Assembly (NCBI GenBank): GCA_026413225.1
Contig: CM048591.1
Location: 4,231,001 to 4,295,000, forward strand
DNA from: Otis tarda
Taxonomy: Eukaryota > Chordata > Aves > Otidiformes > Otididae
DNA length: 64,000 nucleotides
Reading direction: 5' to 3'
The notes beneath the pieces were generated by a model. The model did no database searches. It saw nothing but the letters and a program-made list of their open reading frames with translations, and had not been told where the DNA came from. Numbering within the stretch: position 1 is the first letter of the stretch; the number at the start of each line of letters is the position of its first letter. Below are positions 35,793 through 48,794 of this stretch, piece by piece. A program made the position numbers and the translations under genes.

Positions 35793-38700
35793 CTGTGCAG
35801 CGTGCTTTTCAGCATCTCTGGAGGAGCTGAACAGCAGCAAGAATCACTGTTTAGTAAAGATGATTTTTGTGGCAGACAGGAGCACTGGTCGATTAGAGTC
35901 ACTAAGGTTCAATAGGCTACAAAAAGGACAAAATTAACTTCTCAATGTCTTCAAAAAAAGCCAAATGAGAACATTGCTGTGCATGTTTTTAGGATGGTTC
36001 TTATTTATTAAGATCAGGGACCATCAATCTCAGGCACATGCTGTTAGCACTGTTGCAACAGGATAGCAATCTAGTCCTCAAAATTTTGATCCACTTTCCA
36101 GGAATGTGGGCTGGCAAGGGCAATAGCATTAAGTGTGACTGGCAAGACCAGTGGCCTACTGCTTTGGTTCTTTTGGCACTCATCAGGAGTTGATACTGCC
36201 AGTCACGGCTGCTCGGAGCAGCAGCTCTGAGGAAGACTGTCAGAAGCTTTGTAAAACCTTTTTTCTCCTTCCTACCCATCATCATCATTTAAGGAAAAAA
36301 AGATCCCCAGAAAGATCTTATCTTATGAAAAAACAGCGAGAAAAAAAATAAGGGTTTCAGAGGGGAGATAAGAGAGTAAAACAGTTATTTTGATGCATTT
36401 ATCATTTATTGTCTCTTCCCATTGGGATAGTGTGTTTTTTTTGGAGGATTTTTTATACAAGAATGTGGTCCTTTTGGCCATTCTTTGAGAATCATAAAAT
36501 GAATATATGTGAATATCCACCTTTTTGCCTTTTGGAGAAGCTCAGAAAATATTGCAATAATTGACCTTGATAAACATTATTGTTTGCCTTCCTTCCTCTT
36601 AAGTGCAAAATTACACTGGTGAGATGGCAGGGAGGGAGTAATGTCCTTCCCAGTACCCAGTGCCAGTCCAGACTTTCCCATCCTTCACCATGTGGCAGCT
36701 GCATCTGCTACATCTGTATCCTGCTCCTCTATCAAGAACACACTGAAAGTACAAATGGGCTAATTAAGAGATTCAGATAAGTTTGAGATAAGTTTGGGTT
36801 TTTTTTTGGTTTTTTTTTTTTTTTTTTTTTTTTAACAAAGCAGCCATAGAAGTGGAGTTAGATACCTGGGATGTTGGCTCTTCTGTCTGGTTTTTAGAAG
36901 TAGAGGTGTTTGGGAGTGTGACAAAGTAGGCATTCTGTGGAAAATTTGGAACAAACCAACATTTTCTCAGCTCAAATGTGCTTGCTCTGGTTAAACTTCT
37001 GTTAGGAAAGTTTTATCAAGGCCAATTTTTTTTTTTTCCAGTTAAAATGAGAGTCAAATGATTTTGATTCAGATGAAACAGGGGCTCAGACACTACGTAG
37101 GATGTCATACTCCAAGGGGTGGATCTGTTGATAGAGATTTATGAAAATTCATCTGAATGTCTCTGAAATGGCTGTGCTTTTTTAGAGAAATTGTGAATGT
37201 AAACTTGTTAAAAAAATTATTTTGAAAAATGCTGCAGAACAGCAATCTTATTTCCCGCCGAGTTTTGGGTAGGCTCAATGGTCCTGTGCCTGCTTTCTCA
37301 GAAACGTTGCAGACTATGGGCTTCAGCTGAACGATGTTATCTTTCCTTAAAAAAATTCCATTACCACTTCCATTATGACCAATTGGAAATGTGCCTGTGC
37401 ATTAAAAGTGTTTCTTCAAACCCATTTTGATCAATGGAAAGACTACCACTGATGGACGTGGGGCTATATTGTGCCCTGTAGACACCGTCTGGGGACGTAC
37501 AGTCTGCAGAAATTGCTGGCAGTGAAGTCAGTGGGAGCTTTGCTTCAGTTCAGTCCAATACTGATTCACTAGATGGCAAAATCATCAGATCAAATGTCTC
37601 TGCTCCTCATAAATTACCCAAAGCAGAGGGAAAAAAAATGACCTCACTGGTAATTATGAGAAATTTACAACACATTTTCTTAAAATTGAGTTCCCTTGGG
37701 ATAGACTTTGAGGAAGACTCCATGTGAGTTACCCTTTGAATAAAGAAAGGGAGATTTTTTTTTCTGAGATGTCTAGTAAGCAAATAAGAAAATACACAGA
37801 AAGAAAGCCCAATAAAAATGTTTCTAACTACTGTGCTTAACAGGGCTTAGAAGACTGGCTTCCTCAGGAAAAAAAGCTGTTCCTTTTCCTTCCCTTCCTT
37901 GTTAATGCATACAGAGCATTTCCTCTTTCTTTTTTCCTCCTATATTCTGAAAATAATTAGGAAGAAAAATCTGAAAACTTGAAGATGTCTTATGGGCAGA
38001 CTAATCTTAAAAGGAGACTTAAAATTATTGAAATTTGTGGGGGGACTATATAAGTCATCAAGCATGCCTCATTTCTCTCAAAAAGGCAGAGCCAAAAAAA
38101 AAGAACTATGCTAGATTCAGTTCTTGAATTAAACGATATTTTAGAAATGCACTTTTTTAAAAAAAAAAAAAAAAGAATACTTTTTACAGCTGCTGATCTG
38201 ACTGCTGCGGAGAGTTGGAATAATTTCTGCCAACACTCACTGCCCAGTTTGGTTTGGGAGAGTCACACCTATAACAAGTGTTTTGGGGCTTGTATGTAAC
38301 CTGCTGGCTCTTGTTAAACTGCATTTCAGCCTTTGATGTATGTGGAACAATATTGCCAGTCCCCCTTAGCACACAAATCATAAGGCTGACTAATAAAAAT
38401 ACAAAGATTGTGTATATAATAATGAGCTCCCAAAGGGTGGAAAGAAGGCTCTTTCACACTGAGCTGCACACAGGCACGTATTAATGCAGTTTGATTTGAT
38501 CACTGGAAAATTGTGTCCTGTAATTACTAAGCAAACACGAGGTGGAATGACAGGGAAATGCAATGAAATGGGGCTTTGAGGTGGAAGACAAATTTTCAGA
38601 AAGTGCAGTCGGGAAGGAACACATACGAATCCTGTGCAACTGCCTGGAAATACAAGGGATGCATTGATTTAAAAACGAATTGTATGCTCACTTCGTGCAG

Positions 38701-39639
38701 CAGGACCTGCATGGGGCAGTATAGACCAAGAATTATTGTGAAAGAACTGGATTTTGGGCATCTGGGTTCTCATATAGGGTTCTTTTGGAAAACATCAGCT
38801 TTTCTGAATGACTCCCCTTTGGCATCCAAAATTATGGATTTTTTTTTGTTTAAATTATATCCAGTTCTAATAGTCTATTTGCTGGATAACAATAATATTG
38901 TCTTCCTTTATTGGATGCTATAACAAAAAACTAATTAAATTGATTCAAAGTCCTTCAGTGTATTCTGAAATAACAAGACCTAATCTCCTACATAATGACA
39001 TCAATTGTAAGACATTAATTTTCAATGTTATTATTCATTAGTATTTGCAAATGAGGAAATGTGGAGAGCTGCTCACCAAAAATCATTCCACGTGCTGGAT
39101 GTCAAACTCTGCTAGCACGTGGCTTCCCCTGGGTCCCAGACCAGGACTTTTGCATCTACAGTGCACTACCCAAGTGCAAGAGGCATCTTTCCCTCAGGAA
39201 CCCACCCAGACCTGAATTATTCTGCAGACCTCCTTGGAGACGCTTAAAAGATTTCAGCCAGCCTTGTAGATTGTGTACATCGTGAATAAGAAATAGAAGG
39301 ATGTGTTCAAATACCAGCAAATCTTGCATTTCCTGCCTTCCCTGACAGCTCCACTGCAAGATGTAAGGACAGGATGGCAAAGCTGATGCTTTCAGCCTTG
39401 TTTCATTTCCTGCATTTGAATGCTTTAATACGGCAATGGACATAGTTGGTCAGTGTTATTAAGAAGAGTTTGATGCAAGGCATTGGCATTGGCAACACGT
39501 GCGCTGATGGTAGAAGACAGTGAACCCTGACCACCTTATCCATCCAAATCCCACTCTGAGGGCCAAATCTATCTGCTTGCAAGTAAGTTCTCAGAGTTAC
39601 CGTGAACATGTGGAACGGTGTGTAGCAGTGCTTGTGACC
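35793..39639. other. Non-coding DNA with long T/A runs
   Basis: Contains an interrupted 35-base T run at 36799-36833, an A-run near 38158-38174, and a segment at 38480-38560 with TAATTACT and GATTTGATCA that could be regulatory. No gene is recognised. Confidence 0.5.
36799..36833. repeat. Interrupted poly(T) tract
   Basis: About nine T, two G, then 24 T. The longest homopolymer in the window, with no recognisable retroposon attached. Confidence 0.85.
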
Positions 39640-40200
39640 TCGGTATGGGTGTTACTAATGGATTAGTGTCCTAAATCAGCTTCTCCACAGCCCTCTTTAA
39701 TGTGCAGTAATTGGTTGGGTCCAGGGCATTGGAGCGGTAGCCTGGCACATGCTGCAAAGCCTCAAGAAGTAACAGAGTTGCAGTAAAGGTTATTGAGAAG
39801 AGAAATGAACAATTAATTTTCAGCAAACAATAAAAATAGAAGAAAAATTAAAGATGCGGGGACCCTAATAATGATTATGTGGACTGATGGTGCCTTTATT
39901 AGTCTCCTTTGTGTTCTCACTTGAAACATTTATCATGGCTGAACTAGCTGATTATTCTCTTTTAATTACTTCATATGGAATAATTAAATAAAATGAAGAC
40001 AATAATCTTTTATAGATGGTTATGAAGAGGAACATTTTTTCTCAGGGAACTGAATATAGATTTTTTTCCCCCTCCCCTTTACCTCCCAAGACTGTAGAAA
40101 TCTAATACATTCAGCGCTATGGCATAAAGAGAGCTCCTGATTTCTCTGAATTATTTATTTTTAATAGTTAACTGTAATTTAAAAGCCTCACCTGGATGAC
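39640..40200. promoter_or_regulatory. Candidate AT-rich conserved non-coding block
   Basis: Homeodomain cores are dense: GGATTAG near 39660, GTAATTGG near 39707, TTTTAATTAC near 39960-39970 and GGAATAATTAAA near 39976. CCTTTATTAG near 39892 and a SOX-like CCTTTGTG near 39905 accompany them. The pattern suits a developmental enhancer. This is inferred from motifs only. Confidence 0.25.
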
Positions 40201-43200
40201 CTATGATTGAAGATCAAGCCTCATTGAGCACAGTGTTTTGTTCTGATGACACATTTCCAGACAATTTCCTGTGTGCTATATGAGAAGCTGAAAATGCTAC
40301 AAACTGCTCGTATTTAAAAGGGCCATACCGGCTGCCGAGATTTCCCAGCCGTTGATCTGTCCCTCTCTGCATAAGGCTGTATGACGCATAATTTTGAGGG
40401 CATAGGAGAAGAATATAGGAAGATTGCTTTCAGGTTATGAGATGGCATTTTCCATTGAAGCAGCACTTTATAGTTTCTTGCCTTCTCTGTGGCTACAGCT
40501 CAGACCCCAAATCTGCGTGAGGATACAGGTCAGAAAGAGAGAGGCTGAGACACTGGGATGAAAACGTTCAACAGCTGAGTATGGAGAAGCAGAAGCATGA
40601 ACCTGGCTGCCAGCTTGGCTTTCCCTCACCAATGTGAGGGGAAGACCATTTTTGATTGTATCTTCTCGCTTTATCCCAGCTGAATTCCCTCGCACAGGCG
40701 GAGATCTGTCAGATTAGGAATAAATACATGGATGTGATCAATGAGCAGATGAGGTATGGATATGGTCACGCTTCGCATCATTAGAGAAAAATTCTCTAAT
40801 GGTGGAGATAACTTGCAATCAAGTTGAGTCTTTAAAATAATGACAGATAATCTAGTCCACATTGCAAGTTGAAGCTTGTGGCAACGTGTAGGGCAGAGAG
40901 AAGGAAGTGTACAAACACTAAGGGTGGAACTCATTCCTCTACCTTGCAGACACTTGAGCATGTTTCTACCTATAGTCAATGAAGAAAAAATAGTATTTCA
41001 AAGGAAGGAGGGCACATTTCACCACTTGACATAGGGCACATGAATCACCGTCCCGTGCTCGTGAGCTGGTACAGCTCAGCCCACATCTTACAAACGTCCT
41101 TGCAAGAGGCGATGGTGAGGTTGTCAGCAGGCAGATGGGTTGAGAATGGCAACCTATATGTCATACTACATATATCTGAACAACCACAGATTTTTTTGCC
41201 TCTTTGTTCCTGCTGAGTTGCCAGAGAGGAGCTGACTACTTGGCTTTCCTGCTGACCGCAGTGGACCAAATTCTTCCGCAACAAACTACCCAAGTGCCCT
41301 GTTAAGGGGAACATCACTGCTTCCCTGGAAAACTCGTGTTCCAGCAGACAATGACAAGGGCTTGCAATGAACCCTTTCTCAACCCTTCACCACACTTTTC
41401 TCCTGTGTAATCACAATCTCAAATGTAATATTGATATTAAGGGAACTTTAAAAAGTAAGTTATAAACGGGATTTTTTTGAAAGGCAAGGTGATCCTCTGG
41501 GTAAGGTGCTTGTAACTTAGTGGTGTTCCTAAGAATAAAGAGAGTTTCTGAATCTGGAAAAGCTATCATTATTAATAATGCAGTTCTTATAATACTTTCA
41601 TTTGCAAGATTTGTTTGCCCGTCACCATTGTTTGGTCATAAATATACCCATTTTACAGCTTCATGAAAAGAACTTTTTTTACAGCTTCCACAGAACAGAT
41701 CTGGGGAATGTTTGGGGTGTTTTTTTTTGGTCAGAGGGACCTGTGCTATTGAACGTCTAATCTGGGCTGCGTCAACCTGCACATCTGAACACACAGACAC
41801 TCAAGATCAGACTCAATGTTGTTGTTTCTTAAATTAGTTCATGACCACAGAGAGACGTTCAATCCACCAACGTTTCCCTCAAGCCACCTGCCCTAGTTCC
41901 AGGACAACACTGTTGACCTGTGGTCTGAGTCCTGGCTCCTCCTCAGCCCAGTTGAACAGTAAACTCTCACAGAAAATGTAGTTCTCACTGGGCTTCCAAT
42001 GTCACAACCTACTGCAGGAAAAGACCATCATCTTGACTGTGCTTTACAGATGTCAAATCTTTCACAAAACTTTAAACTAAAGTTTAAACTAAAGTTTAAA
42101 CTAAACTTTAGGCTCACTGTCAAAAATAATACAAAAAAACTGGCTGTAATTACCTCCTGAAGTTAGCTAGCAATAAATTAAAACAAAATAAAAAAAAATT
42201 CCACCTCATATTTTAAAGGAATTTTGACTTTTTGCCTAGATATATATTTTTTCACTCCTTGCTTGGAAACTTAAAGAAGGGAACAATAATGAAAACCAAT
42301 TGCTAGGAAAGCTATGGTTTTCAGATCATGTTTGTTTTCACATCTTAAAGTAGCCCACTGTTTCTTAACATCGTTTTAATTCATAAGAAAACCCCAAGAC
42401 AGATCAGAAGTGTAGATCAGATGAGGAAAGATATAAAATTATTTTTATTTTGACCCCATATTATTGACAACCCTCCCGCATGCCCCATTTTGTTCTCGTT
42501 GGCCGCTGTAATAGTTTAGCATTTTTACAGTACGTATTATTATAATTAAAGGGGTATGTATTTTTATGGACGATATACCGTCTTGAAGTCATTGCCAGAG
42601 ACTGTTAGTAAAATGCAAATTAAATGCTGGCTTTTGGAATAGTAAAATATTTTGGGTTTTTTTCCTCCTCCAGCATTCTATAATTTTTACTTTTACACTT
42701 TTTTTTTCCTCTTCAGGTGCAACAGGAAGGAAACAAAAGGTCTCTGATGCCTCGAGGACAGCAGATTGTGTGTGACTTGGAACCTTATCAGAAGCTGGAA
42801 ATACAAGCCCAGATGACTTGCCTAAATTTTCAAACTGGAAGAAATTGCTTGTTTGGGAAAATATCACTACATTTAGGTGTTTATCAAACATAAACCCTGA
42901 ACTTCCAGGCTATAACCAGGTAGAGCTCTCAATCCACTCCTGAGACTGGATATTTCTCTACTTATGGAGGTTTGACTGAAGTACACTCAACCAATAATAT
43001 CAACAGCAGTGTCACTTCTTATAGTGCCTGTTTCCAAATGAAATCTTACCTGTTTTGTTCCAAATTCATGCTTCTACATCCTATTTTACTATTCTGGGTA
43101 CACTGGCTTTGAGAGGATTCTCTTGCTCTAACAACACGGGAGCAGGAGCTAACCAGGCTTTGCTGTCCATCTTGGTAAACAAACCTGGAGCTCTGTCTTC

Positions 43201-46200
43201 TGCAAATAGACCCTATTACCCCTTGAAAGTGATCTTTCCCTGTAAGATGAACTTTGTCTATCTTCTGATGCCTGACTGGCTCTACTACATGGGTTTGGAT
43301 CCCTCTTGACTTTCTTGTTTCCTGGACTTTGGCTTGATCCTGGACCATAAGTCTTGTCCAGATGTCAAGTTTAATCCAATCCTTGGTCTTTCTGGGTTTT
43401 ACTGCCTGATTTTAAGTATCATACATAATTTATCAGTTGTCTCAGTCTAAATTCAGTCCAGCTTCTGTGAAACTATTCCACATTTGTGCGATGTATGTGT
43501 ATTAACAACACACCAACCCCAAAGTGGTTTGCATGACCTCTCTTTTCAATAAGAAATGAAAGTCTAACTCTAAACTGGAGCATTTGCGTCAGATCAGTCA
43601 GTCCCTATTGTGGGATTACTATTTGAAAGTAAAGATAGCAACTTTTCAGAGTAAATAGTGAATTAATTATTCTATCTTTATCCCTAGAGAAAGAAAGTGC
43701 TAGTCTCTAAGTCAAAGACCATGGATCTCCTACTACAAATGCTTGTGTTTTTCAAGTTCAATCTATAAGAGAAACATGAAGCTCAGTGCATAAAACACAT
43801 CAAATTTTGCCAATTTTTTTTTCATTTGTCAGTGTGAAAAAGTAACTCTGTGTGCGAGAACTAATTGCTGCCAGAAACTCACTTTATGGAAGTGATCAAA
43901 ATGAGTAATTCTTTGAGTCTAATGGATTTGCTTCAAGAGGGAAGCAAAATGAGCCAAGAAAGAAGCACGTAGAGAGTTTTCCAAGGATTTAAGGTCAAAT
44001 AAGACATCATCTTTCAGAAGTCTAATGAATGACAAGTAGGAAATCAAGACTTTCAGATACAGGAAAAAGTCACACTTACTGGAAGTGAGGATGCTTAAAA
44101 GAGAATATGGTGATGGAAGTGAACCAATATTATTTAATGTGTATAACAGAGTCATTTTTTACCCCAACTGAGAGAAATCCCTGTAAAATCAGCATAACTA
44201 TTGGCGAAAAGAAGATTATAATTGTGAATTTTTTTTCACATCTTTCCCCACATTAAGCTCATTTCTAAAATGATCTTTAAATGTTTTATAAATGGCGAAT
44301 GAAGTGGCGCCATATTTTACAGTGCTGATTGTTGGAAGGTGACTACAGAGCCAGGTATGTTCAATCACACCATCCCATAGACTCGTGTTCTTCAATCATT
44401 ATGCTGACAAACCCAGCCCAACCCAGTGGCTTGTCTTCCATAGACCATTAGCTTGCTCACAAAAGGGGACGTAGAGGATCTGCCTCTACCGTCATCCTAA
44501 AGTATCACCCAAGATGAGAAGAGAGTTCTATTTTTTTCGTGACCAAAAAAAGTGGAGTAGAGGAAGGAGGGGACCAAAGTAGGAAAACTAAAGCCTGGGT
44601 TTTCCCATTGCTGCAGCACTGGTCATGAGACTGAGGTGAATAGGAGTGGGTTTGCCCACTTGATGCTTGTCCACTGTGTGAGTTGAGCTTGTCACTTCCA
44701 CCTCTTTCTTCCAGGTTCCCTGTTCAGATTGGTCATTGTGCAGGACAGACATCATCTAACTGTGCACATGATCAGTGCCTAATATAGCCTGCAATGAGGG
44801 ATACTAGGTGATGGTACAGCCACTACTTTTTTTTTGGACCTTGAGTGTAATCAGCCAGCTGTGCCACAGAGGTGAAACAACACAGTGACTTTTCCAAATT
44901 CAGTATTTTGTGACGTTCTCATAGTAAGTGACTGGCTGGTTTCAGGTAGTCAGCTATGATCACCTGAGGACAAAGGATTATACATGAACTCCATCACTAC
45001 GGAGGGAAAGTGGTGTCTGGGTCAGAAGGCAACGGAATTAGAAATGGTATTGTGTCTCTGAGGTCACAAATGTAGTGAATCAGAAAATGGAAAGCCATTG
45101 AGAAACAAAAAGTCTCTGAAAGAAGAGAGATGGAATTCAGCATGCTTGGGGCAAAGAAATGATCTCTAAACAAAACCCAGTGTCTAATCAGTGGAAGGTA
45201 TACTGGGCCGTTTGTTGACCTGCTTCTGCTATGAAACATACCGAACTTTTCCTGACTGTCTTCCTCAAATTTTATGTTTCCTATAACCCCACTAAATCCG
45301 ACAAACTTATATCATAGTAAAAATGTATCTGTAGTAAATTCTACTCAGTCTAATAAGTCTGTCACTAAGGTTGCAAACCCTTAATTTATGGATTTCACTT
45401 TCTTGACCAAAGTAGACAAGTAATGGCTTAACTAGCCTTAAAGTGTCACAAAAACCCTTACTATCAGACATTTGGCCATTCCTACAATCTAGTACCAAAT
45501 GTTTGTGGCTAAAGACAAGCAAGTCAAATAAATATAACAGTAGCACTTAAGAATGCGTGTTTAAAAACAATCTTACCAAGAAATGCAGCAAAAGGCAAAG
45601 GAGAACCTCAGTCACAGCTTTTATATCTGCATTGATCACCCAAGGACTGAACTTCCTCCTCCAGCACCGCCTTACATGTCCTGCACACTTCTGCATCACC
45701 AGGCACAGCTGCGCTTTACTTTGCAGCGCTTCCTAGCCAAGTCATCAGCATCAAAGAGATATCTGCCCCTGTGTTTTCTTGAGTTTTCAAAGTTTATATA
45801 TCTAGAAACAGCATTTTCTCACTTTCCTTTACCGGATCACCTTTAAGAGTCACTTGAACATGTTCTACCAAATCAGTTATTCACTTTTGCAGTTGTGGAT
45901 GTTAATGGTGCTTTAGTCTGGAGATCTCTGCTCCTTGCACAAAGCAATTTTGTCTTTTGATATCTGAAATGCCTTTTGTCTAGCCCAACTTAACAGGATC
46001 AGCTCGGAAATGCTGAGGATATGTGTAATGGTTTGAGATATATAGAAGGGAAGACTAAGTTATCAAATAATCCTGTTTGGATATAAGGTCTACAAAACTA
46101 ACAAAACAAAACAGATATAACTTCATTTCTCTCAGTTAGAAAAGCTCTATCTATTCACCTGTGAAAATCTGTTCTTGCCTGACACTGCGATCCTTTTTCT

Positions 46201-46612
46201 GCTTAACTTGAACTTTGCTGGCACTAATCAAGCTTTTACGGTGAACTATTTGAACGCAAATGAAGTTTAAATATACTGTAATGTCTCATTTCAGGATGGA
46301 TCTTTATGATTAGAAGAATAAATTATGCCAAGCATCTCCACATGCTGCAAGTTTATCACGACTATTTAACATGTCTGAAGAGATTTCACAAGGCAGATAT
46401 TTTGCAGCTTCTCTTTTAATCTCAAAGACAAACAATTACAATATGCTTATGTTCCTGCCATCCAGTTACTTCTGCTGTGCTTTGCCTCCTTGATTTGCTG
46501 ATAACGCAGGCTGGAGAAGACCTAGATGAAATACAGGGAGCTGACTTTTCACCAAGATTTTGGTGGCAATGAAATCTCTCCCCCAGGGAGAGCCAGGCCG
46601 TGCTACATAACT
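40201..46612. other. Non-coding DNA, no gene recognised
   Basis: A hairpin-forming 12-mer repeat lies at 42067-42110. An AT-rich block at 42440-42600 has TATTATTATAATTAAAGG and an unusual CpG-containing GTTCTCGTTGGCCGCTG. Short frames at 40671-41317, 42589-43348 and 44997-45846 show no domain. Confidence 0.5.
42067..42110. repeat. Palindromic 12-mer tandem repeat
   Basis: About three copies of AAACTAAAGTTT-like units. The left part (42067-42085) forms an exact 8-bp stem, AAACTTTA/TAAAGTTT, around a 3-base AAC loop. The right part forms AAAGTTTA/TAAACTTT around the same loop. Confidence 0.85.
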
Positions 46613-47553
46613 GTCTGAAAAACTACAGGCCGGTCAGCCTCACCTCTGTGCCTGGCAAGGTCATGGAGCAGATTCTCCTGGAAACCTTGCTAAGGCACAT
46701 GGAGAGCAAGGAGGTGGTTGGTAACAGACAACATGGCTTCACCAAGGTCAGACCCTGCCTGACCAATTTGGTGGCCTTCTATGATGGGGTGACGGCATCG
46801 TTGGACAAGGGACGAGCAATAGATATCATCTACCTGGACTTGTGCAAAGCTTTTGACACTGTCCCGCACAACATCCTTCTCTCTAAACTGGAGAGACGTG
46901 GGTTTGATGGACGGACCACTCGGTGGGTAAGGAATTGGCTGGATGACCGCACTCAGAGAGTGGTGGTCAATGGCTCAATGTCCAAGTGGAGACCGGTGAT
47001 GAGTGGCATCCCTCAGGGGTCCGTGTTGGGCCCGGCCCTGTTCAACATCTTTGTCGGCAACATGGGCAGTGGCATAGAGTGCACCCTCAGCAAGTTCGCC
47101 GATGACACCAAGTTGTGTGGTGCCGTCGACATGCTGGAAGGGAGGGATGCCATCCAGAGGGACCTTGACAGGCTGGAGAGGTGGGCCCGTCAGAACCTTA
47201 TGAAGTTCAACCAGGCCAAGTGCAAAGTCCTGCACATGGGTCAGGGCAATCCCAGGCACAAATCCAGGCTGGGTGAAGAATGGATCGAGAGCAGCCCTGA
47301 GGAGAAGGACTTGGGAGTGCTGGTGGATGAGAAGCTCAACATGAGCCAGCAATGCGCCCTTGCAGCCCGAAAAGCCAACCACATCCTGGGCTGCATCAAG
47401 AGGAGTGTGGCCAGCAGATTGAGGGAGGTGATTCTGCCCCTCTGCTATGCCCTGGTGAGACCCCACCTGGAGTACTGTGTCCAGTTCTGGAGCCCCCAAC
47501 ACAAGAAGGACATGGACCAGTTGGAGCAAGTCCAGAGGAGGCCACAAAGATGA
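46600..47553 (+). pseudogene. CR1 ORF2 reverse transcriptase relic (partial)
   Basis: An open frame of 317 codons covers the middle and C-terminal part of the CR1 reverse transcriptase. Visible are [13 protein letters not shown] (residues 8-20), motif A with catalytic Asp80 in [21 protein letters not shown] (136-145) and the catalytic FADD box (166-169). The endonuclease domain and the N-terminal polymerase part are missing through 5' truncation. The ATG at 46600 lies in flanking DNA and is not a native start. The frame breaks near 47540 and again near 47630 and 47780: the expected continuation ([11 protein letters not shown], then VKLFSRACC, then [20 protein letters not shown]) appears in successive different frames. 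In full CR1 this protein copies its RNA into the genome; this copy cannot encode it. Long antisense frames (46975-47547, 47396-47887) are shadows. Confidence 0.93.
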
Positions 47554-47993
47554 TCAGAGGGCTGGAGTACCTCTGCTGTGAGGCCAGGCTGAGACAGTTG
47601 GGGCTGTTCAGCCTGGAGAAGAGAAGGCTCTGGGAGACCTTAGAGGGGTCTTCCAGTGCCTCAAGGGGGCTGACAAGAAAGATGGGGTGAAACTCTTCAG
47701 CAGGGCCTGTTGTGTTAGGACAAGGGGTAATGGTTTTAAAATAGAGGGAGGTAGATTTAGATTGGAAATTAGGAAAAAAATTTTTTACGATGCGAGTTGT
47801 AGAACACTGGAACAGGTTGCCCAGAGAGGTGGTGGAAGCCTCATCCCTGGAAACATTCAAGGCCAGGTTGGATGAGGCTCTGAGCAACCTGATCTGGTTG
47901 GAGATGTCCCTGCTCCTTGCAGGGGGGTTGGACTAGATGACCTTTGAAGGTGTCTTCCAACCCTAACCATTCTATGATTCTATGATTCCATGA
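46613..47993 (+). mobile_element. CR1 LINE, 5'-truncated, about 1.4 kb
   Basis: The largest repeat in the window. It starts inside the reverse transcriptase gene at AAAACTACAGGCCGGTCAGC and runs through the ORF2 3' half. It continues into the CR1 3' end (GATGAGGCTCTGAGCAACCT, TGCAGGGGGGTTGGACTAGA) and finishes with ATTCTATG/ATTCCATG octamers at about 47970-47993. It is sense-oriented and clearly GC-richer than its flanks. CR1 elements usually lack target-site duplications, and none was seen. It is much less decayed than the other CR1 copies here, so probably the youngest insertion. Confidence 0.97.
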
Positions 47994-48099
47994 AAGCATC
48001 TGACACAGCACTATCAGCCCTGACTTGGACAGGGCTACTGAAGACAGCATACATGCACCTGTAAGTGCAGGATTTCTATCTCGTCCTGAAAATGTTAAA

Positions 48100-48410
48100 T
48101 TTTCTCACTTAATTTCAGATCTGTCTTCAAGTCCAATGCTCCACAGCAATGAATTCCAGAGGCAGACTGCACTGTAGGGCATTTCCTTTATTTTTTTTAA
48201 ATTTACCTACCATTTATTTTAACATACGAGCCCCAGTTCTCGTATGACTGCGGAGTGTAAAGAGAAGGAATGATCAGCTTTTCTTACACCATTCATCATC
48301 TTAAATAGGCCAATTAAGCCCATGTAATTATCCTTCTTTCCAAGTTAAATAATCCAAGTCTTTGCAGCTTCTCATATGGAAAGTCCATCATGCCTCTAAA
48401 CCATTGAAAA
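48100..48410 (-). mobile_element. Ancient CR1/L3-like LINE fragment
   Basis: On the plus strand the order is CAATGAATTCCAGAGGCAGA, CTGCACTGTAGGGCATTTCC, CCCCAGTTCTCGTATGACTG, ACACCATTCATCATCTTAAA, AAGTTAAATAATCCAAGTCT and TTCTCATATGGAAAGTCCAT, ending in ATCATGCCTCTAAACCATTG. This reproduces the antisense of an old CR1-like 3' coding/UTR region ('ccctagttctcgt...ctcctcatatggaagc...ccatacccctaatcatt') known across amniotes. It lies only about 100 bp downstream of the young CR1. Confidence 0.65.
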
Positions 48411-48794
48411 TTACATGGTGCTAATTTAAAACATGGCCCCTTGTAACGTGTATCTATGTCTATTTCCACTATCACTGAGATTGTCAGCTAATTAAACACA
48501 TGTAACACAGAAAACGCAACTCCAGCATTGTGTTCCCATATCCACTAACAAAGGGGCAGTGGATCCGGGGGTGTAACGGCAATTTGTGTGTGCTGAGGAT
48601 GGTCTGGCACCTTCCAGAGGGCTAGGAGCCATGGATGCTTACAAAATCATTGAATACGTTTTACTCCCTGACCTCTAGAGAGAGGGAGCTCTTTGGCTAT
48701 GTCGACACCATCCTGTCCCTGGCCAGAATTTCCCATCGCACTGATTGAGTCCCAGATAGAGAAAACTTCAGTTATTACTGATGCCCAAACAAAG
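48411..48794. other. Non-coding spacer
   Basis: No gene. The phrase GGCTATGTCGACACC near 48696 recalls sauropsid MITE ends, but too little remains to call. Confidence 0.5.

Noticed and set aside
46975-47547. 190-codon minus-strand frame
   Set aside because: It is the antisense shadow of the CR1 reverse transcriptase frame.
47396-47887. 163-codon minus-strand frame
   Set aside because: Antisense of the CR1 3' region; it carries translated CR1 sequence only.
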